64,000 nt of DNA from Actinoallomurus soli. GTDB lineage: Bacteria; Actinomycetota; Actinomycetes; Streptosporangiales; Streptosporangiaceae. The stretch covers positions 221,739 through 285,738 of the forward strand of contig NZ_JAMXMV010000012.1 of the NCBI RefSeq assembly GCF_024055715.1. The letters run 5' to 3'. Shown piece after piece: positions 24,485-33,447 of the stretch. The notes under the pieces were generated by a model, which did no database searches, was not told where the DNA came from, and saw nothing but the letters and a program-made list of their open reading frames with translations. Positions within the stretch are counted from its first letter, which is position 1. Each line of letters begins with the position of its first letter. The position numbers and the translations under genes are program-made.

Positions 24485-26644
24485 GTGTTCGGATGGCTGG
24501 GGCGCGGTGTCGTCAGACACCCATGGTGGACGATCGGCGCGTGGCTCGTCGCGGCGGCCGTCCTGGTGGTGTTCGCCCCCAAACTAACCACCAAATCGGA
24601 CCAGCAGGCGTTCCTGCCGAAGAAGTACGAGTCGGTCGCGGCGTCCAACCTCGCCGAGAAGGCGTTCCCGAGCGGCGACCAGAAGGTCGACCGGGAGATG
24701 GTCGTCGTCAAGCGGAGCGACGGGGGCACGCTGTCCGCCGCCGACCAGCAGAAGATCGGTCAGGCGGCGAAGGCCATCCAGGCCAAGGCGATCCCGAACG
24801 TGCAGATGGCCGCCACCAGCCCGCAGACGCTCTCGCAGAACCACAAGGTTCAGCTGATCGTCGTCGGCCTGCCCAGCGGCTTCGACACCAAGACGCAGAA
24901 GAAGAACGAGGACGCCATCAAGCAGGTCCGTGCCGTGACGGCCGACCAGCTGAAGGGCAGCGGGCTGGCCTACGGGGTGGCCGGCAACTTCGCGTCCAGC
25001 GTGGACAACGAGAAGTCCAGCCAGCGGACCCTCGCCCTGATCGGGCTCGCGACGGTCGTTCTGATCATCGCCCTGATTCTGATCATCTTCCGCAGCCCCA
25101 TCGCGGCGCTGCTGCCGATCATCGTCATCGTCCTGGTCTCGCAGGTCGCGAACGCGGTCACCGCATTCGTCGGTAAGGCGTTCGACCTGAGCTTCGATGA
25201 CAGCTTCTCAACGATCATCGTCGTCGTGCTGTACGGCATCGGCACCGACTACATCCTGTTCCTCCTCTTCCGGTACCGGGAGCGCCTGCGGGCCGGTGAG
25301 GACAAGAAGACCGCGATGATCACGAGTGTCGAGCGGGTCGGTGAGGCGATCGCCTCGGCCGCCGGCGCCGTCATCGCCGCCTTCATCGTGCTGGTGCTCG
25401 CCTCCTTCAAGGCGTTCGGCGCCCTGGGGCCGGAGCTGGCGATCGCGGTCGCCGTCATGTTCATCACCGCGCTGACGCTCGTTCCCGCCATCGTCTCGCT
25501 GCTGGGCCGCTTCGTGTTCTGGCCGTCGAAGGCGTGGAAGAAGGAGCCGAAGCCCGGCCTGTGGGTGAAGATCGGCAACGGTGTCGGGCGCCGCCCGGCC
25601 GTGGCCGCGCTCGCCTCCGGCCTCGTTCTGGTGGCCCTGGCCGCCGGCGCCCTGGCGTTCAAGGCGGACTACGACTTCCAGGCCGGCTCCCCGCAGAACA
25701 CCGAGTCGGCGAAGGCCATGAAGGACCTGCAGGCCAGCCTGCCGTCCGGCCTGACCTCGCCCACCGAGGTGTACGTCCAGGGCAGCGGCGCGCTCGACAA
25801 GTCCGCCGTCCAGAAGCTCCAGCAGACGCTGGCGACCGCCAAGGGCGTCGGCCAGGTCGCGCCGGCGCAGTACAGCCCGGATCAGAGCGTCGCCAAGATC
25901 ACGGTCGTCCTCAAGCTGAACCCCAGCTCGAACGAGGCGATCAGCCTGGTGAAGGGGCCCTTCCGGGACCTCGCCCACCAGAACGCCCCGCCGAGCACCA
26001 AGGTGCTGGTCGGCGGCATGACCGCGGCGTACGCCGACATCAATGAGGTCAACAACCGCGACCTGTCGGTCATCATCCCGGTGGCGGTGCTGCTGATCGG
26101 CATCATCCTCGCGCTGCTGCTGCGTGCGCTGGTGGCTCCGATCTACCTGGTGATCGCGGTGCTGCTCGGCTTCACGGCCACGCTCGGGGCGACCGTCGCG
26201 CTCTTCCAGGGCGTCGAGGGCAAGGAAGGCCTGATGTTCCAGCTGCCGATCATCCTGTACCTCTTCGTACTGGCGATCGGCACCGACTACAACATCCTCA
26301 TGATCGCGCGGTTGCGCGAGGAGTCACGCGAGGGGCACGACCCGCGGCGTGCCGCCGCGCTCGGCATCCAGCACGCCGGGCCGACGGTCGCGGCGGCGGG
26401 CGTCATCCTGGCCGGTACGTTCGCCGCGCTGACCCTCTCCCCGCAGTCGATGCTGGCCGAGATCGGATTCGGCGTGGCCATCGGCATCCTGCTGTCCGCG
26501 TTCGTGATGTCGGCGCTCTTCGTGCCGTCGATCACGGCGCTGATGGGCCACAAGGCCTGGTGGCCCGGGCACGGCGACGCGACTCGCAAGGGGAACCAGC
26601 CGCCCGCGGCGGAGCCGTACGACCTGGTCGACCGCCCGGTCTGA
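24485..26644 (+). CDS. MMPL-family RND transporter
   Basis: 719-residue transporter with the MmpL two-fold layout. TM1 (about 13-33) and a large extracytoplasmic loop are followed by five TM segments with GTDYILFLLFRYRERL (about 250). A second loop precedes six TM segments with GTDYNILMIARLREES (about 600); these two GTDY motifs carry the proton-relay Asp-Tyr pairs. GTG 24485 is chosen over GTG 24446 because aaggggag at 24470-24477 is correctly spaced and MFGWLGRGVVRHPWWT is the family N-terminus. It probably exports a lipid or antibiotic-like compound, or confers resistance; the substrate is unknown. No TetR gene adjoins it. Confidence 0.92.
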   Translation: MFGWLGRGVVRHPWWTIGAWLVAAAVLVVFAPKLTTKSDQQAFLPKKYESVAASNLAEKAFPSGDQKVDREMVVVKRSDGGTLSAADQQKIGQAAKAIQAKAIPNVQMAATSPQTLSQNHKVQLIVVGLPSGFDTKTQKKNEDAIKQVRAVTADQLKGSGLAYGVAGNFASSVDNEKSSQRTLALIGLATVVLIIALILIIFRSPIAALLPIIVIVLVSQVANAVTAFVGKAFDLSFDDSFSTIIVVVLYGIGTDYILFLLFRYRERLRAGEDKKTAMITSVERVGEAIASAAGAVIAAFIVLVLASFKAFGALGPELAIAVAVMFITALTLVPAIVSLLGRFVFWPSKAWKKEPKPGLWVKIGNGVGRRPAVAALASGLVLVALAAGALAFKADYDFQAGSPQNTESAKAMKDLQASLPSGLTSPTEVYVQGSGALDKSAVQKLQQTLATAKGVGQVAPAQYSPDQSVAKITVVLKLNPSSNEAISLVKGPFRDLAHQNAPPSTKVLVGGMTAAYADINEVNNRDLSVIIPVAVLLIGIILALLLRALVAPIYLVIAVLLGFTATLGATVALFQGVEGKEGLMFQLPIILYLFVLAIGTDYNILMIARLREESREGHDPRRAAALGIQHAGPTVAAAGVILAGTFAALTLSPQSMLAEIGFGVAIGILLSAFVMSALFVPSITALMGHKAWWPGHGDATRKGNQPPAAEPYDLVDRPV

Positions 26645-26660
26645 CCGGCCGGTGAGGCAC

Positions 26661-26701
26661 CGAGGCCCCGGTGGCGCGCTGGTCGCGCCGCCGGGGCCTC
26701 G
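26661..26701. terminator. Terminator after MMPL gene
   Basis: Stem gaggccccggtggcgcg (26662-26678) / cgcgccgccggggcctc (26684-26700) with one G-T wobble, a 5-nt loop and one further outer pair. It lies 17 bp after the MMPL stop and is followed by tcgttcgtcg. Confidence 0.85.
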
Positions 26702-26792
26702 TCGTTCGTCGTGGGCGGCGTGCCGAGCACACCGCCCGTCGTTCGTCAGGCGGCGCGCCGGTGACGCCGCCTCGTCGTTCGCCGGGGCCGGG

Positions 26793-28163
26793 TCAGCCGG
26801 CCGCGAGGAAGCCCAGCAGGTCCTGGCGGGTGATGAGGCCGGCCGGTTTGCCGTCGACGAGGACGACGGCGGCGCCGGCGTTCTCCAGGACGCCGACGGC
26901 CTTGCTCACGCCCTCGCCCGAGCCGACCATCGGCAGCGGCGGCGCCATGTGGTCGCCCAGCGGGTCGTCGAGGCCCGCCTTGCCGCTGACCAGGGCGGCC
27001 AGGAGGTCGCGCTCACCGACGGAGCCGACGACCTCGGCGGCCATGACCGGCGGCTCCTCCTTCATGACGGGCAGCTGCGAGACGTCGTACTCCCGCAGGA
27101 TGGACACCGCGGTGCCGACCGTCTCGTGCGGGTGGACGTGCACGAACTCCGGCAGCCCGGACCCCTTGCGCGCCAGCACGTCGGCGATGCGCGGCTCCTC
27201 GGTCTCGGACGTGAGGAAGCCGTAGTCGGCCATCCAGTCATCGTTGAAGATCTTGGACAGGTAGCCGCGGCCGCCGTCGGGCAGCAGGACGACGACCACG
27301 TCGTCGGGGCCGGCCTCGGCCGCGACGCGCAGCGCCGCCACGACCGCCAGACCGCAGGAGCCGCCGACGAGCAGCCCCTCCTCGCGGGCCAGCCGCCGGG
27401 TCATGGTGAACGAATCCTTGTCGCTCACCGCGATGACCTGGTCGCAGATGTCCCGGTCGTAGGTCTCGGGCCAGATGTCCTCGCCGACGCCCTCGACGAG
27501 GTACGGCCGGCCGGTGCCGCCGGAGTAGACCGACCCCTCCGGGTCCGCGCCGATGACCTTGACGCGCCCGCCGGAGATCTCCTTGAGGTAGCGGCCGGTG
27601 CCGGTGATGGTGCCGCCGGTGCCGATGCCCGCGACGAAGTGCGTGACCCGCCCCTCGGTCTGCGCCCAGATCTCCGGCCCCGTCGTCTCGTAGTGGGAGC
27701 GCGGGTTGTTCGGGTTGCGGTACTGGTCGGGCTTCCAGGCTCCGGGAATCTCGGCGGCGAGCCGGTCGGAGACCGAGTAATAGGAGTCCGGGTGGTCGGG
27801 TGAGACCGCGGTCGGGCACACCACGACCTCGGCGCCGTAGGCCCGCAGGACGGCGATCTTGTCGTTCGCCACCTTGTCGGGGCAGACGAAGACGCACCGA
27901 TAGCCCTTCTCCTGCGCCACGATCGCGAGCCCGACGCCGGTGTTTCCGGAGGTGGGTTCGACGATCGTGCCGCCCGGCCTGAGGGCGCCGGACGCCTCGG
28001 CGGCCTCGACCATCCGGACGGCGATGCGGTCCTTCACCGAGCCGCCCGGATTGAGGTATTCGACCTTGGCGAGCACCTGCGCGCGGGCTCCGGTCGTGAC
28101 GTTGCGGAGGCGTACGAGGGGGGTGTCCCCGATGAGCTCCGTCAGCGAGTTGTGCACGTGCAC
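26793..28163 (-). CDS. cbs: Cystathionine beta-synthase
   Basis: PLP enzyme of about 456 residues that condenses serine (or O-acetylserine) with homocysteine. The PLP lysine is in NPGGSVKDRIA (about 42), the Asn/Gly cofactor loop is PTSGNTG, and GIGTGGTITGTG binds phosphate. The C-terminus has two CBS domains (about 330-385 and 395-450), including DVSQLPVM and KPAGLITRQDLLGFL, the Bateman module that regulates some CBS enzymes. GTG 28163 is preferred because aggga lies about 9 nt upstream and VHVHNSLTELIGDTPLVRL is the family start. TTG 28187 and GTG 28157 are alternatives. It is divergent from the thiolase gene. Confidence 0.93.
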   Translation of the reverse strand: MHVHNSLTELIGDTPLVRLRNVTTGARAQVLAKVEYLNPGGSVKDRIAVRMVEAAEASGALRPGGTIVEPTSGNTGVGLAIVAQEKGYRCVFVCPDKVANDKIAVLRAYGAEVVVCPTAVSPDHPDSYYSVSDRLAAEIPGAWKPDQYRNPNNPRSHYETTGPEIWAQTEGRVTHFVAGIGTGGTITGTGRYLKEISGGRVKVIGADPEGSVYSGGTGRPYLVEGVGEDIWPETYDRDICDQVIAVSDKDSFTMTRRLAREEGLLVGGSCGLAVVAALRVAAEAGPDDVVVVLLPDGGRGYLSKIFNDDWMADYGFLTSETEEPRIADVLARKGSGLPEFVHVHPHETVGTAVSILREYDVSQLPVMKEEPPVMAAEVVGSVGERDLLAALVSGKAGLDDPLGDHMAPPLPMVGSGEGVSKAVGVLENAGAAVVLVDGKPAGLITRQDLLGFLAAG

Positions 28164-28371
28164 CAGCGACGTCCCTGTCGTCGGCAATAGTTCTGCTCAG
28201 ACGGTACCTCACCCGCTCTGATCACCGTGCGTCCGCCGTCCGTGACCGATCGCTGTCGCGATCGATCGACGCGCGGGCTACCCGCCAGTAGGTTTCGTGG
28301 CCGACACGCAGTAGCCTGCGAACGGGACTCAAAGGCCGCCGCCCGGCCGGCCGAGGAGAAGGAGACCGATC

Positions 28372-29592
28372 ATGCCCGAGGCTGTCATCGTCGCGACCGC
28401 TCGCTCCCCGATCGGGCGAGCGTTCAAGGGATCGCTGAAGGACCTGCGCCCCGACGATCTCACCGCGCGCATCGTGCGGGCGGCGCTCGACAAGGTCCCG
28501 CAGCTGGACCCGAACGACATCGACGACCTGCTGCTGGGCTGCGGCCTGCCCGGCGGTGAGCAGGGGTACAACATGGCCCGCGTGGTCGCCATCCTCCTCG
28601 GATACGACAACGTCCCGGGTGCCACGATCACGCGCTACTGCTCCTCGTCTCTGCAGACCACGCGGATGGCCTTCCACGCGATCAAGTCGGGCGAGGCGGA
28701 CGTGATCGTCTCGGCCGGGGTGGAGATGGTCAGCCGGTTCGCCAAGGGCAGCAGCGACGGCCTGCCCGACACCCAGAACCCACTGTTCGGCGAGGCCCAG
28801 GCCCGTACCGCCAAGCGCGGCGAGGGCAACGCCGAGACCTGGCGCGACCCCCGTGAGGACGGCGCGCTCCCCGACGTCTACATCGCGATGGGCCAGACCG
28901 CCGAGAACGTCGCCCAGCTGCGCGGCATCAGCCGCGCCGAGCAGGACGAGTTCGGGGTGCGCTCACAGAACCTCGCCGAGAAGGCGATCGAGAACGGCTT
29001 CTTCGAGCGGGAGATCACGCCGGTGGAGCTGCCGGACGGCACCGTGGTCGCCAAGGACGACGGCCCGCGCGCCGGCACGACGCTCGAGAAGGTCTCCCAG
29101 CTCCAGCCGGTCTTCCGGCCCGACGGCACGGTGACGGCCGGCAACTGCTGCCCGCTCAACGACGGCGCGGCCGCGGTCGTCGTGATGAGCGACACCAAGG
29201 CGGCCGAGCTCGGCATCACGCCGCTGGCCCGCATCGTCTCCTCCGGGGTCTCGGCGCTGTCGCCGGAGATCATGGGCCTCGGGCCGGTCGAGGCGTCCCG
29301 CCAGGCCCTGAAGCGGGGCGGCCTGACGATCGACGACATCGACCTCGTCGAGATCAACGAGGCGTTCGCCGCGCAGGTGATCCCGTCCTACCGGGACCTG
29401 GGGATCGACATCGACAAGCTCAACGTCAACGGTGGCGCGATCGCGGTGGGCCACCCGTTCGGCATGACCGGCGCGCGCATCACGAACACGCTGCTCAACG
29501 GGCTCCAGACGCACGACAAGACCTTCGGCCTCGAGACGATGTGCGTCGGCGGCGGTCAGGGCATGGCCATGATCTTCGAGCGCCTCAGCTGA
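28372..29592 (+). CDS. Acetyl-CoA C-acyltransferase (thiolase)
   Basis: 406-residue degradative-type thiolase. The nucleophile is Cys90 in [10 protein letters not shown], the catalytic His is in [15 protein letters not shown] (about 360), and the second Cys is in [10 protein letters not shown] (about 391). NEAFAAQ is the conserved loop contacting the oxyanion site. It removes acetyl-CoA in beta-oxidation of fatty acids or sterol side chains; chain specificity is not evident. A GGAGAAGGAG site precedes the ATG. By position next to cbs it matches FadA3 (Rv1074c, from memory). A strong terminator follows. Confidence 0.93.
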   Translation: MPEAVIVATARSPIGRAFKGSLKDLRPDDLTARIVRAALDKVPQLDPNDIDDLLLGCGLPGGEQGYNMARVVAILLGYDNVPGATITRYCSSSLQTTRMAFHAIKSGEADVIVSAGVEMVSRFAKGSSDGLPDTQNPLFGEAQARTAKRGEGNAETWRDPREDGALPDVYIAMGQTAENVAQLRGISRAEQDEFGVRSQNLAEKAIENGFFEREITPVELPDGTVVAKDDGPRAGTTLEKVSQLQPVFRPDGTVTAGNCCPLNDGAAAVVVMSDTKAAELGITPLARIVSSGVSALSPEIMGLGPVEASRQALKRGGLTIDDIDLVEINEAFAAQVIPSYRDLGIDIDKLNVNGGAIAVGHPFGMTGARITNTLLNGLQTHDKTFGLETMCVGGGQGMAMIFERLS

Positions 29593-29638
29593 GGTCCGCG
29601 CGGTCACGCTCCGGTCAACGACGCGACCGGTTCACGTA

Positions 29639-29673
29639 AAACTCCCCGGCGGGACACATCCGCCGGGGAGTTT
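29639..29673 (+). terminator. Terminator after thiolase gene
   Basis: Perfect 14-bp stem aaactccccggcgg (29639-29652) / ccgccggggagttt (29660-29673) with a 7-nt loop. It is 46 bp after the stop codon and the 3' arm ends in TTT. Confidence 0.88.
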
Positions 29674-29817
29674 CGTTAGCACTTCGTAACCCGCGGCGGG
29701 CGGAGTGTGACGAATGATCTACATGCCGTGACAGAAAGCTCCCCGTCGGGGGGTTGTGTGATTGCGATGGGTGTTGCAGAGTCATCAACAAGCAGCACGC
29801 CAAGCCAGGAGGTGCCT

Positions 29818-30045
29818 ATGTCTTTGAACCACTCACCGGAGACGCACAAGAACCTCATCGCACGCATCCCGAAAGTCACAGGACGTGACCTCCCCGAGTG
29901 GTTCGAAGCCATCGACAACGGCCCCGCGTTCCTGCGATGCGACGAGCGGGTCAACTGGCTGGCGGACGAGCACGGGCTCTCTCACGGATACGCCTCCGCC
30001 CTCGTGCACGAGCACGAGCTGCATCGGCGCGCCGTCCGTTTCTGA
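29818..30045 (+). CDS. DUF4287-domain protein
   Basis: 75-residue cytoplasmic protein starting MSLNHSPETHKNLIARIP. It has the DUF4287 pattern: a KVTGRDLPEWFEAI helix and a DERVNWLADEHGLSHGYASALVHEHE segment. An excellent aggaggtgcct site precedes the ATG, and GTG-led upstream extensions are not needed. It lies 6 bp before the F420/PPOX gene and is probably in the same transcript. The family has no established function. Confidence 0.85.
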   Translation: MSLNHSPETHKNLIARIPKVTGRDLPEWFEAIDNGPAFLRCDERVNWLADEHGLSHGYASALVHEHELHRRAVRF

Positions 30046-30051
30046 CCCGGA

Positions 30052-30462
30052 GTGGAGTACCGCAGGGCACTCGACTTCATCACCGAGCACCACCGTGCGG
30101 TGATGGTGACCTTCCACGCCGACGGCCGCCCGCAGACGTCTCCCGTCCTGTGCGCGGTCGATGACGAGGGACGCATCGTCGTCAGCACGCGCGAGACCGC
30201 GGCGAAGACGCGCAACCTGATGCGCGATCCCCGCGTCACCTTCTGCGTCTTCACCGACGCCTTCTTCGGCGAATGGGTCCAGGTGGACGGCGAGGCCGAG
30301 GTCGTCCAGCTGCCCGACGCGATGGACCCACTGATCGACTACTACCGGAAGGTCTCCGGCGAGCATCCCGACTGGGACGACTACCGCGCGGCGATGGAGA
30401 AGGACCGCCGGGTCGTCGTCCGGGCGACGATCGTCCGCGCCGGCCCCGACCTCCACGGCTGA
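30052..30462 (+). CDS. PPOX-class F420/flavin-binding oxidoreductase
   Basis: 136-residue split-barrel protein of the pyridoxamine 5'-phosphate oxidase-like superfamily. Characteristic parts are VMVTFHADGRPQTSPV, VVSTRETAAKTRNLMRDPRVTFCVF and WVQVDGEAEVV. The length and TxxxKxRNLxxDPR pattern match PPOX-class F420-dependent enzymes such as the Rv1155/Rv2074 group. Cofactor choice (F420, FMN or heme) cannot be settled by reading. It starts at GTG 30052, six bases after the DUF4287 gene. Confidence 0.88.
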   Translation: MEYRRALDFITEHHRAVMVTFHADGRPQTSPVLCAVDDEGRIVVSTRETAAKTRNLMRDPRVTFCVFTDAFFGEWVQVDGEAEVVQLPDAMDPLIDYYRKVSGEHPDWDDYRAAMEKDRRVVVRATIVRAGPDLHG

Positions 30463-30563
30463 GACGGCGCCGGCGCCCTCCCGCGAGCGGGGGCGCCGGC
30501 ACCGGTCACTTCTCCTCCTCCACGGCTCGTCGGCTTCGTGGCGTTCCGCGCCCGCGGGCCGCG

Positions 30564-31349
30564 TCAGTCCCGGTCGTAGAAGTAGGACAGGAACCGGAGC
30601 AGCTCCAGGTAGATCCAGATCAGGCTCACGGTCAGCCCGAACGCCGCGAGCCACGCGGCCTGCCGCGGAGCGCCCGAGCGGACCCCGTCCTCGATGGAGC
30701 GGAAGTCCAGCAGCAGGTAGAAGCAGCCGACGAGGATCGCGACGACGCTGAAGGCGATGCCGAGCGGGCCGTTCTCCCGGATCCCGATGCCGCCGACGTG
30801 GAAGATAGACACCAGCAGGTTGAGCACCATCAGGCCCAGCAGCGCGAACCCGGCCGCGATCACGAAGCGGACGAACCCCGGGGTCACGCGGACGATCCGC
30901 AGGGCGTAGATCGCCAGCGTCGCGCCGAACGCCAGCGCGGTGCCGACGACCGCCTGCAGGACCACGCCGTTGTAGAAGGAGTTGTAGGCGTGGCTCACCA
31001 CACCGACCGCCACGCCGTACGCCGCCGCGTAGCCGAGCACGAGGGCGGGGTTGATCCGGCGGCCGAAGGTCAGGACCGCCCAGCAGATCAGCCCGACCAC
31101 GACGGCGGCGAGCGCGACGGCGTTCGCCAGGCGGTCCGGGACGAGCACCCACGCGGCGGCACCCGCGACGACGAGCGTGCCGAGCGTGAGGAACGACCGC
31201 ACGACGACGTCGTCGATCGTCATCGACCGGGGCGGCGCGTACGCCGGCGCGTTGTACATCGCCTCGAGCCGGTACACGCTCGGGGCGTAACCCGACGACC
31301 GGCGGCCGAACGCGCCACGCCGGGACAGGACCGGGTTCCCGCTCTGCAT
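30564..31349 (-). CDS. Bax inhibitor-1/YccA-like membrane protein
   Basis: 261-residue protein with an N-terminal cytoplasmic stretch of ~50 residues (SGNPVLSRRGAFGR is typical of actinobacterial members) and seven hydrophobic segments from about 53 to 250. The last hairpin, DFRSIEDGVRSGAP then SLIWIYLELLRFLSYF, is the BI-1/YccA signature. ATG 31349 has GGGAGGG upstream. Bacterial members include YetJ-type pH-gated calcium channels; function here is inferred only from family. Confidence 0.9.
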   Translation of the reverse strand: MQSGNPVLSRRGAFGRRSSGYAPSVYRLEAMYNAPAYAPPRSMTIDDVVVRSFLTLGTLVVAGAAAWVLVPDRLANAVALAAVVVGLICWAVLTFGRRINPALVLGYAAAYGVAVGVVSHAYNSFYNGVVLQAVVGTALAFGATLAIYALRIVRVTPGFVRFVIAAGFALLGLMVLNLLVSIFHVGGIGIRENGPLGIAFSVVAILVGCFYLLLDFRSIEDGVRSGAPRQAAWLAAFGLTVSLIWIYLELLRFLSYFYDRD

Positions 31350-31496
31350 GGTTTCCCTCCCGACTCGTTGTTGAGGATTCAACGATGGCGCACGGTCGCG
31401 GTGTTCCCGCCACGTCCTACCCCTCCCGTTCGCTCGTCACGCCGAACAGGAGACTTGCCGCGAAACGCCTATATCACGGATTCCGTAGATGAGCGC

Positions 31497-31535
31497 GGCC
31501 GGTATCGGACGAGAAACGGCGAGCCGATACCGGCC
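31497..31535. terminator. 12-bp hairpin 80 nt beyond the tRNA-like gene
   Basis: Perfect inverted repeat ggccggtatcgg (31497-31508) / ccgataccggcc (31524-31535) with a 15-nt loop. On the minus strand it follows the tRNA-like gene and may end its transcript. No T-tract is present. Confidence 0.5.
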
Positions 31536-31614
31536 GAACTGACGGCCATAACACCACTGGAGACACTCGGACGAAAGGTGTGGATTGCTCCGGTCGACCT
31601 TCGTCAAGCTGCAG

Positions 31615-31689
31615 TGCCCCCGGTCGGAGTCGAACCGACACAACCAACTCTTTTAGGGAGTCTGCCTCTGCCTGTTGGGCTACGGGGGC
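31615..31689 (-). tRNA. Class-I tRNA-like gene, apparent anticodon UAA
   Basis: On the minus strand the acceptor arms GCCCCCG and CGGGGGC pair perfectly (31683-31689 with 31616-31622), with A as discriminator and no encoded CCA. The D arm has 3 pairs (GCC/GGC), the anticodon stem is GACTC/GAGTT, the loop is CCTAAAA (31651-31657) and the variable region is only 6 nt. The T arm is GTCGG-TTCGACT-CCGAC. By position the anticodon is TAA (31653-31655), reading UUA leucine codons, but leucine tRNAs normally have a long variable arm. Position 33 is C instead of the nearly invariant U. A TATGAT-like -10 lies at 31696-31701. It could be a decayed or mobile-element tRNA. Confidence 0.7.
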
Positions 31690-31788
31690 GGCGTAATCAT
31701 ACCGGGCATGAGCCAATAAGGGACCACCCAGTAAATGCGACAAATAACGCCTATTAGTGCCGCGCCCTAATTACAGGCCGAATACCGC

Positions 31789-33150
31789 TCAGTCTTTAGC
31801 GGCCAGCTCGAACTCCTCACGCGGTCGCGTGATCGACCCGAGCGAGACGATCTCACGCTTGAAGAAGACCGCGAGGGTCCAGTCGGCGGTGACCCGCGCC
31901 TTGCGGTTGAACGTGGGCACCCGGGACAGGTGGTACGTCCGGTGCAGCCACCACGCGACGATTCCCCGCATCTTCACGCCGTAGATCTGCGCGACGCCTT
32001 TGCGCAGGCCGAGACTGGCCACGGATCCGGCGTAGGCGTGTTCGTAGCGCTTGAGTTCCTTACCGCGCAACGCCGCGACAACGTTGTCTCCCAAGACCTT
32101 CGCCTGCCGGACGGCGTGTTGTGCGTTCGGCGCGGTCAAGTTGCCCGGTTTCGTCAGGTCGGGAACGGCCGCGATGTCGCCCGCCGTGAAAGCGCCCTCC
32201 ACACCTTCCACCGTCAGCTCGGCGGTGGCCTTGAGCCGCCCCTTCTCGTCGAGCGGAAGGTCGGTGCGGCGGACGACGGGATTGGGCTTGACGCCCGCCG
32301 TCCAAACGAGTGTTCCCGCGTCGAACTCCTCACCGTCACTGAGCACGATGTGGTGCCCTTCGGCGGATTTCAGGAGCGTCTGGAGCTTGACGGCGATGCC
32401 GCGCCGACGCAGCGTCTCGACCGTCCAGCGGCCCATGTCCGGCCCGACCTCCGGCAGGATGCGGTCGCTCGCCTCGACCAGCACCCACCGCATGTCGGAC
32501 GGGTCGATGTTCGGGTAGTAGGCGCAGGCGTCGCGGGCCATGTCCTCCAGCTCGGCCAGCGCCTCGACGCCCGCGTAGCCGCCGCCGACGAAGACGAACG
32601 TCAGCGCCCGCCTGCGGACCTTCTCGTTCGCGGTCGAGGCCGCGATGTCGAGCTGCGCGAGCACATGGTTGCGCAGGTAGATGGCCTCGCCGACCGTCTT
32701 GAAACCGATGCCGCACTCGGCGAGCCCGGGGATCGGCAGCGTCCGGGAGATCGACCCGGGGCAGAAGACGAGAAGGTCGTAGGAGAGCATGCGCGTCTCG
32801 ACGGACCGCTCACCGCCGCCGCCCTCCGCGCTCGTGCTCCCGACCACCTCGACCCACGCCTGGCGCTTCGCGTGCTCGACCTTGGTGACCCGGCCGTTGA
32901 GGATCGTCGCACGCGGGAGCACGCGGCGCAGCGGCACGACGACGTGCCGCGCCTCGACGTTGCCGGCGGCCGCCTCCGGCAGGAACGGCTGATAGGTCAT
33001 GTACGACTGGGGATCGACGACCGTGATCTGCAGTTCGCCGCTCTTGAGCTCGCGGCGCATCTTCTTGTGCAGGCGGAGTGCGGTGTACATGCCTACATAG
33101 CCGCCGCCGACGATGAGCACGTGCGTTGCCATACGAGTTCCGGTACCCAT
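31789..33150 (-). CDS. ndh: Type II NADH dehydrogenase
   Basis: 453-residue FAD enzyme that passes electrons from NADH to menaquinone without pumping protons. The N-terminal FAD Rossmann motif is VLIVGGGYVGMYTA (about 10-23), the NADH-binding motif is FVFVGGGYAGVEALAELE, and the FAD-contacting segment is FTAGDIAAV. The C-terminal region has amphipathic helices expected for membrane attachment. GGGAGG 5 nt before the ATG at 33150 fixes the start. A perfect Rex-type palindrome lies 28 bp upstream, so expression is probably repressed when NADH is low. Confidence 0.92.
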   Translation of the reverse strand: MGTGTRMATHVLIVGGGYVGMYTALRLHKKMRRELKSGELQITVVDPQSYMTYQPFLPEAAAGNVEARHVVVPLRRVLPRATILNGRVTKVEHAKRQAWVEVVGSTSAEGGGGERSVETRMLSYDLLVFCPGSISRTLPIPGLAECGIGFKTVGEAIYLRNHVLAQLDIAASTANEKVRRRALTFVFVGGGYAGVEALAELEDMARDACAYYPNIDPSDMRWVLVEASDRILPEVGPDMGRWTVETLRRRGIAVKLQTLLKSAEGHHIVLSDGEEFDAGTLVWTAGVKPNPVVRRTDLPLDEKGRLKATAELTVEGVEGAFTAGDIAAVPDLTKPGNLTAPNAQHAVRQAKVLGDNVVAALRGKELKRYEHAYAGSVASLGLRKGVAQIYGVKMRGIVAWWLHRTYHLSRVPTFNRKARVTADWTLAVFFKREIVSLGSITRPREEFELAAKD

Positions 33151-33177
33151 GGGATCCTCCCGAAACGACCGGAGACC

Positions 33178-33195
33178 TTGTGAAAACTTTCACAA
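33178..33195. promoter_or_regulatory. Rex-type operator upstream of ndh
   Basis: Perfect 18-bp palindrome ttgtgaaaactttcacaa. It matches the Rex consensus TTGTGAA-N4-TTCACAA known from Gram-positive bacteria including Streptomyces. It is 28 bp before the ndh start codon, in the position of the promoter or leader. Confidence 0.8.
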
Positions 33196-33447
33196 CCTCG
33201 CTTTTTACGGTATTCCGACAGGACGCCCGATGACAGAGCACGTGCTGTGAGAACGATCACGTGCGAACCACTCGCCGCGAAGCCGCGTCAAAGAGGAAGA
33301 AGGAACCCGCGCGGGGACGGACGGAGCGAGGGGGCCGTGCAGGGGAAGCGGGGGCTCCACTGTGCGCCGCTCCGCCCGTCACCGCCGGGGTCCATCACCC
33401 GCCGCGGCTCGCCTGCCGAGGTCCGCCGGCCGACCCGCCGGGGTCCG

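Larger units (their letters stand above)
31350..31788. other. Intergenic interval holding a hairpin and a tRNA-like gene
   Basis: A 439-bp stretch between the BI-1 gene and ndh, with lower GC than its surroundings. It contains the hairpin at 31497-31535 and the tRNA-like gene at 31615-31689. No protein gene is supported. Confidence 0.7.
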
